DNA of 64,000 nt, taken from NCBI RefSeq assembly GCF_013408425.1, contig NZ_JACBYV010000001.1, positions 3,472,001 through 3,536,000 on the forward strand. The letters run 5' to 3'. This document shows positions 54,753-63,876 of the stretch, one piece after another. The notes under the pieces were generated by a model, which was given only the letters and a program-made list of their open reading frames with translations, did no database searches and was not told the origin of the DNA. A program made the translations under genes and the position numbers. Each line of letters begins with the position of its first letter. Within the stretch, counting starts at the first letter, position 1. The DNA is from Pseudomonas flavescens (lineage in GTDB: Bacteria; Pseudomonadota; Gammaproteobacteria; Pseudomonadales; Pseudomonadaceae).

Positions 54753-56401
54753 GGTGATACTCCTGTTGCGTTAGGGGTGTTTGCTGAAGGGGCTTGCGGG
54801 GTACGCGGTGCGGGCACGCCGAGCAGATGGCGAATGCGCACGGCGACGCCGTCGCGCTGGTACTGCCGGGCGTTGGCTTCGATGCGCTGCTCGGCGACGG
54901 TGACGCGGCCGTGGTGGCGCAGGTGCTCGAGCCAGGACGCATCGAAGAAGAATTCCTGCCAGAGCTGCGGGTTCTCGCTGTCCTGCAGCAGGCCCCAGGA
55001 CAGCGCGCCGTTGCGCCGGCGCATGGCACGCACGGCGAGCATGGCTTCGCTGAACGCGGCGGCGTTCTCGGCGGGGATGTCGTACTCCAGGGTGACCATC
55101 ACCGGGCCGCGCTCGCGGTCCATGTCGGCGCTGAGTACCGGCGCGGGCCAGTGCACGGAGGGCGCCAGGTCTTCGGCAGCGGTGACCGGCAACGCGAACC
55201 CCCAGGACAGCAGCACACCGAGCAGCAGCATCGTGCCGCCGCCAGCCAGGGCAACGGTCAGCGAAAACTCGCTGGCCAGTGAACCCCAGACGATGCCGCC
55301 CAGGGCACTGCAGCCGAAGAACACCAGGATGTACACCGCCAGGGCCCGGGCCCGTACCCAGCTGGGCACCGAGGTCTGTGCGGCCACCTGCAGGCTCGAC
55401 AGCACGGCGATCCAGGCGGCGCCGCTGACCAGCATCACCGGAATCAACAGCGCGAAATCGCGGATGAAGGCCAGGGCGAACAGCACGGCGGCATAGGCGA
55501 CGCTGGCACCGGCGACGATCAGGTCGCTACGCAGCCGCTCACGCAGCTTGGGCAGGAACATCGCCCCGGCGATGGCACCAGCGCCCACGCAGCCGAGCAG
55601 GATGCCGAAATCCGCCGCCGTGCCCTGCAGTTCGCGGCGCACCAGCAGAGGCAGCAACGACATACCGGCACTGGCGCCGACGAAGAACGCCAGGGTGCGT
55701 ACCAGCACGGCCTGCAGCGGCTTGGCACTGCGCGCATAACGCACGCCGAGGCGCACCGCGCCGAACAGCCGCTCGGCCGGCAGGATGCTCACCGTAGGCG
55801 TGCGTTTCCAGGCGTACAGGGCGGCGATCACCGCGAAGAACGACACGGCGTTGAGGGCGAAGGTCAGCCAGGGCCCGCTGAGGCTGACCAGAATCCCGGC
55901 GATGGCCGGCCCGATGGCCCGCGCCACGTTCATGCCCAGGCTGGAGAGCGCCACCGCGGCCGGCAGTTCATCCTTGCCGACCAGCTCCGGGGTGAGTGCC
56001 GACCAGGCCGGCATCATCAGCGCGGTGCCGATGCCCATGGCCAGGGTCAGCAGGAGCAACAGCGGCACGTTCATCCAGCCGAGCAGCGTCAGGCTGGCGA
56101 GCAGCACCGCCACGCTGGCCATCCACAGTTGCACGGTGAGCAGGTAGCGACGCTTGTCGACGATGTCCGCCAGGGCGCCAGCGGGCAGCGCCAGAAAGAA
56201 CATCGGCAAGGCCGCCGCCACCTGCACCATCGCCACCGCGAGTGGGCTGGCAGACAACGAGGTCATCAGCCAGCCGGCCCCCACCTCGTGCATCCAGGTG
56301 CCGATGTTCGAGGCGATACTGGCCAGCCACAACCAGCGAAACACGCTGCTGCGCAACGGGCTCCAGGGGCTGGCGGGGTTCTGCTTGATGACGCTTTCCA
56401 T
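54749..56401 (-). CDS. MFS transporter with C-terminal ABM-like domain (DUF894/MFS_3)
   Basis: The 550-residue protein has about 12 membrane helices in residues 20-415 (starting SVFRWLWLASIASNIGTWMH) and a soluble C-terminal domain of about 110 residues (VMVTLEYDIPAENAAAFSEA onward) that resembles an antibiotic-biosynthesis-monooxygenase fold. This matches the 'transmembrane secretion effector' family PF05977. The start at 56401 gives MESVIKQNP. Directly upstream lies the tandem-repeat array, which separates it from the amidohydrolase gene. Confidence 0.88.
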   Translation of the reverse strand: MESVIKQNPASPWSPLRSSVFRWLWLASIASNIGTWMHEVGAGWLMTSLSASPLAVAMVQVAAALPMFFLALPAGALADIVDKRRYLLTVQLWMASVAVLLASLTLLGWMNVPLLLLLTLAMGIGTALMMPAWSALTPELVGKDELPAAVALSSLGMNVARAIGPAIAGILVSLSGPWLTFALNAVSFFAVIAALYAWKRTPTVSILPAERLFGAVRLGVRYARSAKPLQAVLVRTLAFFVGASAGMSLLPLLVRRELQGTAADFGILLGCVGAGAIAGAMFLPKLRERLRSDLIVAGASVAYAAVLFALAFIRDFALLIPVMLVSGAAWIAVLSSLQVAAQTSVPSWVRARALAVYILVFFGCSALGGIVWGSLASEFSLTVALAGGGTMLLLGVLLSWGFALPVTAAEDLAPSVHWPAPVLSADMDRERGPVMVTLEYDIPAENAAAFSEAMLAVRAMRRRNGALSWGLLQDSENPQLWQEFFFDASWLEHLRHHGRVTVAEQRIEANARQYQRDGVAVRIRHLLGVPAPRTPQAPSANTPNATGVSP

Positions 56402-56477
56402 GGCTGCTCTCGTAAACCGCACAATGACGATCTGTGTTCGTTGAAAAAATGCGCATGCCTGCAATGCAGACGTCAGC

Positions 56478-57696
56478 CCATGCCTCGCGAATCTCCTCCT
56501 TACCTGTGGGAGCGTTGCCATGCGCCCGAATCGCGGGCATGGCCCGCTCCCACAATCCCCGCGGGGTGGATGACGCTTCACCCATCCACCGGAGCCAAAA
56601 TCGCGTGGTGGATGAAAAAAGCGTCATCCACCCTACGGCGCCCATGCCTCGCGAATCGCCTACTCACCTGTGGGAGCGTCGACATGCGCGCGAATCGCGG
56701 GCATGGCCCGCTCCCACAATCCCGTGGGGTGGATGACGCTTCACCCATCCACCGGAGCCGAAATCGCTTGGTGGATGAAAAAAGCGTCATACCCCCTACG
56801 GAGCCCATGCCTCGCCAATCGCCTACTCACCTGTGGGAGCGTCGCCATGCGCGCGAATCGCGGGCATGGCCCGCTCCCACAATTCCGTGGGGTGGATGAC
56901 GCCTCACCCATCCACCGGAGCCGAAATCGCTTGGTGGATGAAAAAAGCGTCATCCACCCTACGGCGCCCATGCCTCGCCAATCGCCTCCTCACCTGTGGG
57001 AGCGTCGCCATGCGCGCGATTCGCGGGCATGGCCCGCTCCCACAATTCCGTGGGGTGGATAACGCCTCGCCCATCCACCGGAGCCGCAATCGCTTGGTGG
57101 ATGAAAAAAGCGTCATCCACCCTACGGCGCCCATGCCTCGCCAATTGCCTCCTTACCTGTGGGAGCGTCGCCATGCGCGCGATTCGCGGGCATGGCCCGC
57201 TCCCACAATTCCGTGGGGTGGGTAACGCCTTATCCATCCACCGGAACCGCGGTCACGTGGTGGATGAAAAAAGCGTCATCCACCCTACGGCGCCCATGCC
57301 TTGCGAATCGCCTTCTCACCTGTGGGAGCGTCGCCATGCGCGCGAATCGCGGGCGTGGCCCGCTCCCACAATTCCGTGGGGTGGATAACGCCTTATCCAT
57401 CCACCGGAGCCGCGATCGCTTGGTGGATGAAAAAAGCGTCATCCACCCTACGGCGCCCACGACTCGCGAATCGCCTACTCACCTGTGGGAGCGTCGCCAT
57501 GCGCGCGATTCGCGGGCATGGCCCGTTCCCACAATCCCCGCGGGGTGGATAACGCCTTATCCATCCACCGGAGCCGAAATCGCCTGGTGGATGAAAAAAG
57601 CGTCATCCACCCTACGGCGCCCATGCTTCGCCAATCGCCTTCTCACCTGTGGGAGCGTCGCCATGCGCGCGAATCGCGGGCATGGCCCGCTCCCAC
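56478..57696. repeat. tandem array of 163-bp REP-like palindromic units (about 7.3 copies)
   Basis: TGTGGGAGCG recurs at 56505, 56669, 56832, 56995, 57158, 57321, 57484 and 57648, that is every 163-164 bp. Each unit holds palindrome 1 (TGTGGGAGCG ... CGCTCCCACA, 50 nt, with inner GCCATGC/GCATGGC) and palindrome 2 (GGGTGGATGACGC ... GCGTCATCCACCC, about 70 nt, with nested ATCCACC/GGTGGAT). The last copy has palindrome 1 only. It fills the 1.3 kb between the MFS and amidohydrolase genes; no coding function is supported, since the period is not a multiple of three and open frames recur in all phases. Confidence 0.95.
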
Positions 57697-57750
57697 GGTT
57701 TAATGCGGCCCGTCGTTCTCGCGCAGAGCGTGGGAACGACGAGGCCGGTT

Positions 57751-59721
57751 CTAGAACGCGAAGCACGAGCAGCCGAAGGCGCCCCAGAAGCCGGCGTAGT
57801 CGCTGATCGGCACCTTGCTCTGCCGGGCGCGCTCATGGCTGTGGGCATGCACGGCGCAGGAGCCGATGCACTGGTGCACGGCGGCTTGCAGCGGTGCGGA
57901 CGGTTTCCAGTGCCCAGGCACCTTGGCCACCGGGGACCATTCCGGCAGGACCGGCAGCGGCGGGTTGCCGAGTTTGTCGAATTCGCCGGCGCCATAGACG
58001 ACCTTGCCGCCGACCACTGTAAGGACCGACTCGAGGTGCTTGATGGCTTCTTCCGTCACGCTGAAGTAATCCGCCGAGAGCACCGCCACGTCAGCCAGTT
58101 GCCCGACCTTGATCTGGCCCTTCTTGCCCTGTTCACTGGAGAACCAGGCACTGCCCTGGGTGAACAGTTGCAGGGCGACGGCGCGGGACAGACCTTCGGG
58201 GTACAGCGCGGTGCCGCCCACGGTCTTGCCGCTGACCAGCCAGTACAGCGATGTCCAGGGGTTGTAGCTGGCGACGCGGGTGGCATCGGTACCCGCACCG
58301 ACCGGCACGCCTTCGGCGAGCATGCGCTTGATCGGGGGCGTGGCTTCGGCTGCCTTGGCGCCGTAGCGGTCGACGAAGTACTCGCCCTGGAAGGCCATGC
58401 GGTGCTGGATGGCGATGCCGCCGCCGAGCGCCCTGACCCGCTCGATGTTGCGCGGGGTGATGGTTTCCGCGTGGTCGAAGAACCACGGCAGGCCATTGAA
58501 CGGGATGTCACGGTTGACCTTCTCGAACACGTCGAGCATGCGCGAGATGGATTCGTCGTAGGTGGCGTGCAGGCGGAACGGCCAGCGGTGCTCGACGAGG
58601 TGACGCACCACCGGCTCGAGATCGGCCTCCATGCCGGCGGGCAGGTCCGGGCGCGGCTCGAGGAAATCTTCGAAGTCGGCGGCGGAGAACGCCAGCATCT
58701 CCCCTGCGCCGTTGTGGCGGAAGTAATCGGTGCCCTGGCCGTAGGTGACGGTCTTGGTCCATTTCTGGAAGTCGGCCAGTTCTTCCTTGGGCTTCTGGGT
58801 GAACAGGTTATAGGCGATGCGCACGGTGAGCTGATCGGCGTCGGCCAGTTGCTGGATCACCTGGTAGTCGTCGGGGTAGTTCTGGTAACCGCCGCCGGCA
58901 TCGATGGCGCTGGTCAAGCCGAGGCGGTTGAGTTCACGCATGAACTGCCGGGTGGAGTTGACCTGATAGTCCAGAGGCAGCGCCGGCCCCTTCGACAGCG
59001 TCGAGTAGAGGATCATCGCGTTGGGCCGGGCGATCAGCATGCCGGTCGGTTCCCCGCTGCTGTCACGCTGGATCTCGCCACCGGGCGGGTTAGGCGTGTC
59101 TTTGGTATAGCCAACCACCCGCAGTGCGGCACGGTTGAGCAGGGCGCGGTCATAGAGGTGCAGCAGGAATACCGGGGTGTCCGGCGCCGCCTGGTTGATC
59201 TCGGCCAGGGTCGGCATGCGCTTTTCGGCGAACTGGAATTCGTTCCAGCCGCCGACCACGCGCACCCACTGTGGCGTGGGTGTGCGGTCGGCCTGGTCCT
59301 TGAGCATGCGCAGGGCATCGGCCAGGGACGGCACGCCTTCCCAGCGCAGCTCCAGGTTGTAGTTCAGGCCGCCACGAATCAGGTGCAGGTGCGAGTCGTT
59401 GAGGCCGGGAATCGCGGTGCGCTTGTTCAGGTCGATGACCTTGCTGCCTGCGCCCTTGGTGGCCATGGCTTCGGCGTCGCTACCCACGGCGATGAAGCGG
59501 CCGTCCTTGATGGCGACCGCGGTGGCCTGGGGCCGCTCGGGGTCGACGGTGTGGAATTTGCCGTTGAGCAGGATCAGGTCGGCGTCGTTCATGTTCGCTC
59601 CGAATGCGTAGCCGGCGCGACCGGCGAAAGGTAAGGCGGACCAGAGCGCGCCGGCGGCGCCGAGCAGGCTGCCGGCAGCGACGACCTGGCGGCGCTTGGG
59701 ATCTTTGGGATCTGAAGTCAT
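57751..59721 (-). CDS. Tat-exported amidohydrolase (YtcJ-like) with cysteine-rich tail
   Basis: The 656-residue protein begins with a Tat-like signal (KRRQVVAAGSLLGAAGALW), then an amidohydrolase domain: LNKRTAIPGLNDSHLHLIRG with the HxH metal ligands, a histidine in FDHAETITP, and the late aspartate in VGAGTDATRVASYN. The final 45 residues are unusual, with HQCIGSCAVHAHSH and an end GCSCFAF. Substrate is unknown. It lies 19 nt after the alpha/beta hydrolase gene. Confidence 0.88.
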   Translation of the reverse strand: MTSDPKDPKRRQVVAAGSLLGAAGALWSALPFAGRAGYAFGANMNDADLILLNGKFHTVDPERPQATAVAIKDGRFIAVGSDAEAMATKGAGSKVIDLNKRTAIPGLNDSHLHLIRGGLNYNLELRWEGVPSLADALRMLKDQADRTPTPQWVRVVGGWNEFQFAEKRMPTLAEINQAAPDTPVFLLHLYDRALLNRAALRVVGYTKDTPNPPGGEIQRDSSGEPTGMLIARPNAMILYSTLSKGPALPLDYQVNSTRQFMRELNRLGLTSAIDAGGGYQNYPDDYQVIQQLADADQLTVRIAYNLFTQKPKEELADFQKWTKTVTYGQGTDYFRHNGAGEMLAFSAADFEDFLEPRPDLPAGMEADLEPVVRHLVEHRWPFRLHATYDESISRMLDVFEKVNRDIPFNGLPWFFDHAETITPRNIERVRALGGGIAIQHRMAFQGEYFVDRYGAKAAEATPPIKRMLAEGVPVGAGTDATRVASYNPWTSLYWLVSGKTVGGTALYPEGLSRAVALQLFTQGSAWFSSEQGKKGQIKVGQLADVAVLSADYFSVTEEAIKHLESVLTVVGGKVVYGAGEFDKLGNPPLPVLPEWSPVAKVPGHWKPSAPLQAAVHQCIGSCAVHAHSHERARQSKVPISDYAGFWGAFGCSCFAF

Positions 59722-59740
59722 GGCGGGGCGCTCCGGTCGG

Positions 59741-60559
59741 TTAGCGGGACACGAAGGCCAGCAGGTCTTCGTTGAGGCGCTGCTGGTGGGTCACGGCGAA
59801 ACCGTGGGGCGCGCCCTCGTAGACCTTCAGTTCGGAGCCCTCGATCATCTGCGCGGCGAGCCTGCCGGTGGTCGCGAAAGGCACGATGGCGTCGGCGTCG
59901 CCGTGGATCACCAGGGTCGGCACGTCGACCTTGGCCACGTCGGCGCGGAAGTCGGTTTGCGAGAATGCGCTCACGCAGTCCACGGTGCCCTTGAGCGAGG
60001 CCAGCAGGGCAATGTTGAGGGTCTGAGCGAGCACGCCAGCGGAGACTTGCTGGCCCCTGTCGATGCCATAGAAGGGGGTAGCGAAATCGGCGATGAACTG
60101 CGCGCGATCCTTGAGCAGGCCGGCCTTGATGCCCGCGAATACCGACTCGTCGACGCCCTCGGGGAAGTCCGCCGCCTTGCCGAAGATCGGCGTCACCGCG
60201 CCGAGCAGCGCCAGCTTGGCGACCCGCGAGGTACCGTGGCGGCCGATGTAGCGGGTCACGTCGCCGCCGCCCATGGAGAAGCCCACCAGGGTCACGTCAC
60301 GCAGGTCGAGGTGCTCAATCAGTTCAGCGATGTCGTCGGCGAAGGTGTCGTAGTCGTAGCCGGTCCACGGCTGGCTGGAGCGCCCGAAGCCGCGACGGTC
60401 GAAGGCGATGGTGCGGTAGCCACGGCTGCTCAGGTACTCCATCTGGTAGTCCCACATGTCCGCGTCCAGCGGCCAGCCATGGCTGAACAGGACGGGCTTG
60501 CCGCTGCCCCAATCCTTGAAATAGATCTCGGTGCCGTCGCGGGTCGTGAACGTGCTCAT
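59741..60559 (-). CDS. alpha/beta hydrolase (non-haem chloroperoxidase-like)
   Basis: The 272-residue protein has the nucleophile elbow GFSMGGGDV, acid in VIHGDADAIVP and histidine in GAPHGFAVTH. The N-terminus FTTRDGTEIYFKDWGSGKPV is typical of cofactor-free haloperoxidase/arylesterase proteins. It is between the ABM-like membrane protein (37 nt upstream) and the amidohydrolase (19 nt downstream), probably one operon. Confidence 0.92.
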   Translation of the reverse strand: MSTFTTRDGTEIYFKDWGSGKPVLFSHGWPLDADMWDYQMEYLSSRGYRTIAFDRRGFGRSSQPWTGYDYDTFADDIAELIEHLDLRDVTLVGFSMGGGDVTRYIGRHGTSRVAKLALLGAVTPIFGKAADFPEGVDESVFAGIKAGLLKDRAQFIADFATPFYGIDRGQQVSAGVLAQTLNIALLASLKGTVDCVSAFSQTDFRADVAKVDVPTLVIHGDADAIVPFATTGRLAAQMIEGSELKVYEGAPHGFAVTHQQRLNEDLLAFVSR

Positions 60560-60596
60560 GGGCGTTTCCTCTCGGGTATCGCAATGGATGGGGAAA

Positions 60597-61160
60597 TCAA
60601 CGGGCGCTCAGCCAGCCCGCGCAACAGCGAGTAACTGCCGGCATGATCCAGAACACCACCGGCACGACGATGCACAGGGTGATCAGCAGGTTGCTCGGTA
60701 CCACCGCGCCCAGGGCCGGGTACTGCTGGAACAGCGGCAGCCAAAACTGGGGGATGAGCATGGTCAGCGGGCAGATGACCAGGTAGGTCAGTACGGCCTG
60801 CTTCCACTTCGGCGGTTGCGCAGCCTGGGCGTGTTCGGGGGTGAACCAGAATTCGTGATCGCGGCTGACCTGGGTCTGGTCGCCGCCGTCGAGCAGTGGC
60901 AGCACTTCGTCGATCAGCAGGCGGCGGCGGTCGGAGGCGATCCACTCGTCCAGCTGCCAGCTTTCGGCGAAACGCAGGACGGTGGTGAAGGTGTCGCTCT
61001 GCCCGTCCGAGCGAATCACGTTCACGCCCAGGTGACCGCTCTGCTGCTCGGCGGCCGTCAGGGCACGCTTGAGCCAGGCCTCGTAGGCCGGCACATGACC
61101 GGGGCGCACCTTGTGCTGGATAACCAGGGTCACCACGTCGCTGGGTTGAACGGCAGTCAT
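60597..61160 (-). CDS. antibiotic biosynthesis monooxygenase-like membrane protein
   Basis: The 187-residue protein has an N-terminal ABM ferredoxin-like domain (VVTLVIQHKVRPGHVPAYEA, then SGHLGVNVIRSDGQSDTFT) and two C-terminal membrane helices (AVLTYLVICPLTMLIPQFW and LLITLCIVVPVVFWIMPAV). The combination is known in proteobacteria; function is unknown. It is the first gene of the leftward cluster. Confidence 0.85.
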   Translation of the reverse strand: MTAVQPSDVVTLVIQHKVRPGHVPAYEAWLKRALTAAEQQSGHLGVNVIRSDGQSDTFTTVLRFAESWQLDEWIASDRRRLLIDEVLPLLDGGDQTQVSRDHEFWFTPEHAQAAQPPKWKQAVLTYLVICPLTMLIPQFWLPLFQQYPALGAVVPSNLLITLCIVVPVVFWIMPAVTRCCAGWLSAR

Positions 61161-61433
61161 GGTCACTGGCCTCCTGCCAGATGCACGCAGCCGGGCCACA
61201 CACGCAGACGCTCGACGGTGGATGGCGAGGCGCGCAGCAACGGCTTCAAGGGGCTGACCCTCGTGGCAAAAATCGACGAATCGCAGGGCCATGCAACGAG
61301 CGCCAGCGGCATCCCGGAGTCGGGCCCTGAGGCGCACGACGACCGTGCAGCCACTATGCCGCCGAGGTCGGCTTATCGATTGGACGTATGTGCTGAATCG
61401 TCGCAGGCCGAGGGGATCGGCCGCAGGGCGTGG

Positions 61434-61823
61434 CTACTGCAGTACCAGCTCGACGAGCAGGAACAGGCCGGCGATGCTTAACAGCAGCACGCCCAGCCAG
61501 AAGAACGAGGCGCCACGCTGTACCGCGGTGTCGATCACCGCGCGCTTGGGGAACGCCGGGTCGTAGCGCACCGAGACCGCATCGCCTTTGCGGTAGTGGC
61601 GCCAGCTGCTCATGCTGCTTTCGTGCATGTGCAGGTTGCCGTGCTCGTCGCGCCACTCGAAGCGCGGGTAGCGGCTCGAGGTATTGAGCCCCCAGTCACT
61701 GGCGATGATCCGCCCCTGGGCCAACTGCCAATCCTGGCTGGCGCGGCGACGGGACAGGCCAATGCCCACCAACACGGCGCCGACACAACCGAAGACCAGG
61801 GCGAGAAACACGGAAACAGGCAT
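61434..61823 (-). CDS. DUF3592 domain-containing membrane protein
   Basis: The 129-residue protein has an N-terminal helix (VFLALVFGCVGAVLVGIGL), a beta-rich loop (WQLAQGRIIASDWGLN ... GDAVSVRYDPAFPKRAVID) and a C-terminal helix (LGVLLLSIAGLFLLVELVL), the DUF3592 plan. Start at ATG 61823 (MPVSVFLAL) preferred; 61880 is an alternative. Function unknown. About 270 bp to its left hold no gene I can support. Confidence 0.8.
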   Translation of the reverse strand: MPVSVFLALVFGCVGAVLVGIGLSRRRASQDWQLAQGRIIASDWGLNTSSRYPRFEWRDEHGNLHMHESSMSSWRHYRKGDAVSVRYDPAFPKRAVIDTAVQRGASFFWLGVLLLSIAGLFLLVELVLQ

Positions 61824-62004
61824 GACGGACTCGAATAGTGGAACGTCATCAGTAGGCGCATTAGCGAAGCGAAGGTTCATGGAAAAACCGCACCGTTCGG
61901 CGGTTGTATGATCTCCCTCCTCCCGTACGTAACACCGCACGTCCGAAATATCCGGCGGCCGATAGCCCGTGAAAATTTAGGTTGAGTTTTCTGCAACCTC
62001 CCCC

Positions 62005-62022
62005 TGTCCATAATCATGGACA
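62005..62022. promoter_or_regulatory. dyad upstream of the RcnB-like gene
   Basis: TGTCCATAATCATGGACA is a perfect 7+7 inverted repeat with a 4-nt centre, 20 nt before the ATG at 62043. It contains a CATAAT -10-like element, so a bound factor would block transcription. Confidence 0.5.
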
Positions 62023-62042
62023 CGGATTAAGGAGAGTCACCG

Positions 62043-62405
62043 ATGAAAACCACCAATACCCTCAGCGTTCTGCTCGCCAGCCTGATGGTCGCGGGCCTTG
62101 CCCACGCGGCCGATCCTGCAGAGCAGGAACCTGCCCGCGAGGTCTATCAGGAGCAGGTGCTCAAGCAGCAGCCTGATCAGGAAGACCCGCAGGCCAAGGA
62201 CCCGATGCACATCGGTGATCTCAAGGAAGGTACCCCGGCGCCGCACAAGTACTGGCGCGAGGATTACGCCATCAAGGACCTGAAAAAACATGACCTGCCC
62301 GAGCCGGAAGACAAGGAACACGAGCAGTGGGTGAAGATCGGTACCGACTATGTGTTGTTGAATAACAACACCGGCACCATCCAGCGCATCATCAAGGGCA
62401 AGTAA
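62043..62405 (+). CDS. RcnB-like periplasmic protein
   Basis: The 120-residue protein has a signal peptide (VLLASLMVAGLAHA) and the RcnB end WVKIGTDYVLLNNNTGTIQRI. RcnB of E. coli is a periplasmic protein in nickel/cobalt homeostasis; Pseudomonas paralogues are poorly known. The middle is rich in Lys, Asp, Glu and Pro. GGAG precedes the ATG. An 18-bp dyad lies just upstream. Confidence 0.82.
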   Translation: MKTTNTLSVLLASLMVAGLAHAADPAEQEPAREVYQEQVLKQQPDQEDPQAKDPMHIGDLKEGTPAPHKYWREDYAIKDLKKHDLPEPEDKEHEQWVKIGTDYVLLNNNTGTIQRIIKGK

Positions 62406-62522
62406 CCGCTCTGGCGCAGCGTTCCGGCTCTGAAATAAAGCTTATCAGCGGCGCGTAAATGGCTATTATTCACTGACGTTTCCGCCATGATCATATGTCG
62501 GCCCTTTCTCTTCTAGGGATGG

Positions 62523-62960
62523 ATGATGAAAGCTTCAGTTCGAACCCATCGTAGCGAGCTCATGCGCGGTGCCACGGCGATAGCCGTCGGCGCCGCGCTG
62601 GCGTATGGCGGTGCCTATCTGCTCGCCATGCTGCGAGGTGCGCCGCAGCAGACCGCGCCCGAGGTCTTCGAGGTGGTGCCCGCCGTTGCAACGCACAAGC
62701 CGCAGGTGGTCGAGCCGCCTGCGCCCGGTGAAGATCCCTGGTGGCGCGGTGACGCGGCGTTCTGGCAGGAGCAGGCACGCCTCAACAGTGCCGTGGTCGC
62801 GCCGCAGTACCGCGACCTGCAAGTCGCCTGGTCGGAGAAGATGGCGGCCAATGCCAGGCAACGTGCCTTGCAGGATCCCAACGGCAACGAGCCACTGGCG
62901 ATGCCGGCCAATGAAGCACAGACCACCGAATTGCAGATCCCCGAGAAGCCGCGCCGCTGA
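62523..62960 (+). CDS. small membrane-anchored protein, unknown function
   Basis: The 145-residue protein has one N-terminal membrane helix (ATAIAVGAALAYGGAYLLAM), then a Pro-rich linker and a charged body (PWWRGDAAFWQEQARLNSAV). No family is recognised. The start is the first ATG of ATGATG at 62523. It stands between RcnB-like and DedA genes, in the same direction. Confidence 0.6.
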   Translation: MMKASVRTHRSELMRGATAIAVGAALAYGGAYLLAMLRGAPQQTAPEVFEVVPAVATHKPQVVEPPAPGEDPWWRGDAAFWQEQARLNSAVVAPQYRDLQVAWSEKMAANARQRALQDPNGNEPLAMPANEAQTTELQIPEKPRR

Positions 62961-63150
62961 GCGCAGCCCATTACCGTTTCAAGGTTTTCGTCGCCCCGCG
63001 ACCAATCCACGGAACGCTTGCCCGCCTGACGGCTCAAACCCCTGCCTTGACCCTGTAACACGCGCCTGTGCACGCTGACGCGCGCATAATGCCGCCCTCA
63101 AGCAGCCCTCCCCTGAACGCACCGGGCTGCGCATATCGTTGGAGCCCTCG

Positions 63151-63810
63151 ATGGAATTCATTCACCTGGTTATCGATTTCATTCTGCATATCGACCAGCA
63201 CCTGGCGGCCTTGACCGCCCAGTACGGCACCTGGATCTACGCGATCCTGTTCCTGATCGTGTTCTGTGAAACCGGCCTGGTGGTCACCCCTTTCCTGCCG
63301 GGCGACTCGTTGCTGTTCGTGGCCGGTGCCATCGCCGTGCACGGCACCATGAACGTGCACCTGCTGGTGCTGCTGCTGATCACCGCGGCGATTCTCGGCG
63401 ACGCACTGAACTACACCATCGGCCGCTTCATGGGCCAGAAGCTGTTCAGCAACCCGGACTCGAAGATCTTTCGCCGCAGTCACCTGGAGGTGACCCAGAA
63501 CTTCTATGCCCGGCACGGCGGCAAGACCATCATCCTGGCGCGCTTCGTCCCCATCGTGCGGACCTTCGCGCCCTTCGTCGCCGGCATGGGCCGCATGAAC
63601 TACGCCCACTTCGCGGCCTACAACGTGGTCGGGGCGATTCTCTGGGTGACCCTGTTCACTTACGGCGGCTACTTCTTCGGCAACCTGCCGGCGGTACAGA
63701 GCAACCTGCACTACCTGATCATCGGCATCATCGTGGTATCGATCCTGCCAGGCGTGATCCAGCTGATCCGCCACAAGATGAACAGCTCGGCCCGTGTGCA
63801 GACGCCTTGA
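63151..63810 (+). CDS. DedA family membrane protein
   Basis: The 219-residue protein has the DedA core: [19 protein letters not shown], then [13 protein letters not shown] and the amphipathic [19 protein letters not shown] with conserved arginines. DedA proteins are linked to undecaprenyl phosphate or phospholipid flipping and membrane potential. ATG 63151 follows GGAG; TTG 63139 is in frame. A terminator follows 19 nt after the stop. Confidence 0.95.
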   Translation: MEFIHLVIDFILHIDQHLAALTAQYGTWIYAILFLIVFCETGLVVTPFLPGDSLLFVAGAIAVHGTMNVHLLVLLLITAAILGDALNYTIGRFMGQKLFSNPDSKIFRRSHLEVTQNFYARHGGKTIILARFVPIVRTFAPFVAGMGRMNYAHFAAYNVVGAILWVTLFTYGGYFFGNLPAVQSNLHYLIIGIIVVSILPGVIQLIRHKMNSSARVQTP

Positions 63811-63829
63811 CCGGCGAATCGCAGACATG

Positions 63830-63857
63830 AAAAAGCCCCGGAATTCCGGGGCTTTTT
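63830..63857. terminator. bidirectional terminator between DedA and the OMF gene
   Basis: A perfect 12-bp stem AAAAAGCCCCGG / CCGGGGCTTTTT with loop AATT, T-rich in both directions, between convergent genes. Confidence 0.9.
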
Positions 63858-63876
63858 CTTGCCTTGCCGCTGTCGG

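Noticed and set aside
56478..57696. CRISPR-like array
   Set aside because: There are no short repeats with unique spacers; whole 163-bp units are near identical, and no cas genes are present.
56480..57806. Many overlapping open frames with similar protein repeats
   Set aside because: They are translations of the 163-bp palindromic repeat in every frame; the period is not a multiple of three and none has a ribosome site.
57649..59634. Long antisense frame over the amidohydrolase
   Set aside because: The minus-strand product has a Tat signal and metal ligands; the plus frame has no family features.
61161..61433. Small gene between the ABM-like gene and DUF3592
   Set aside because: No frame with a start, ribosome site and plausible protein.
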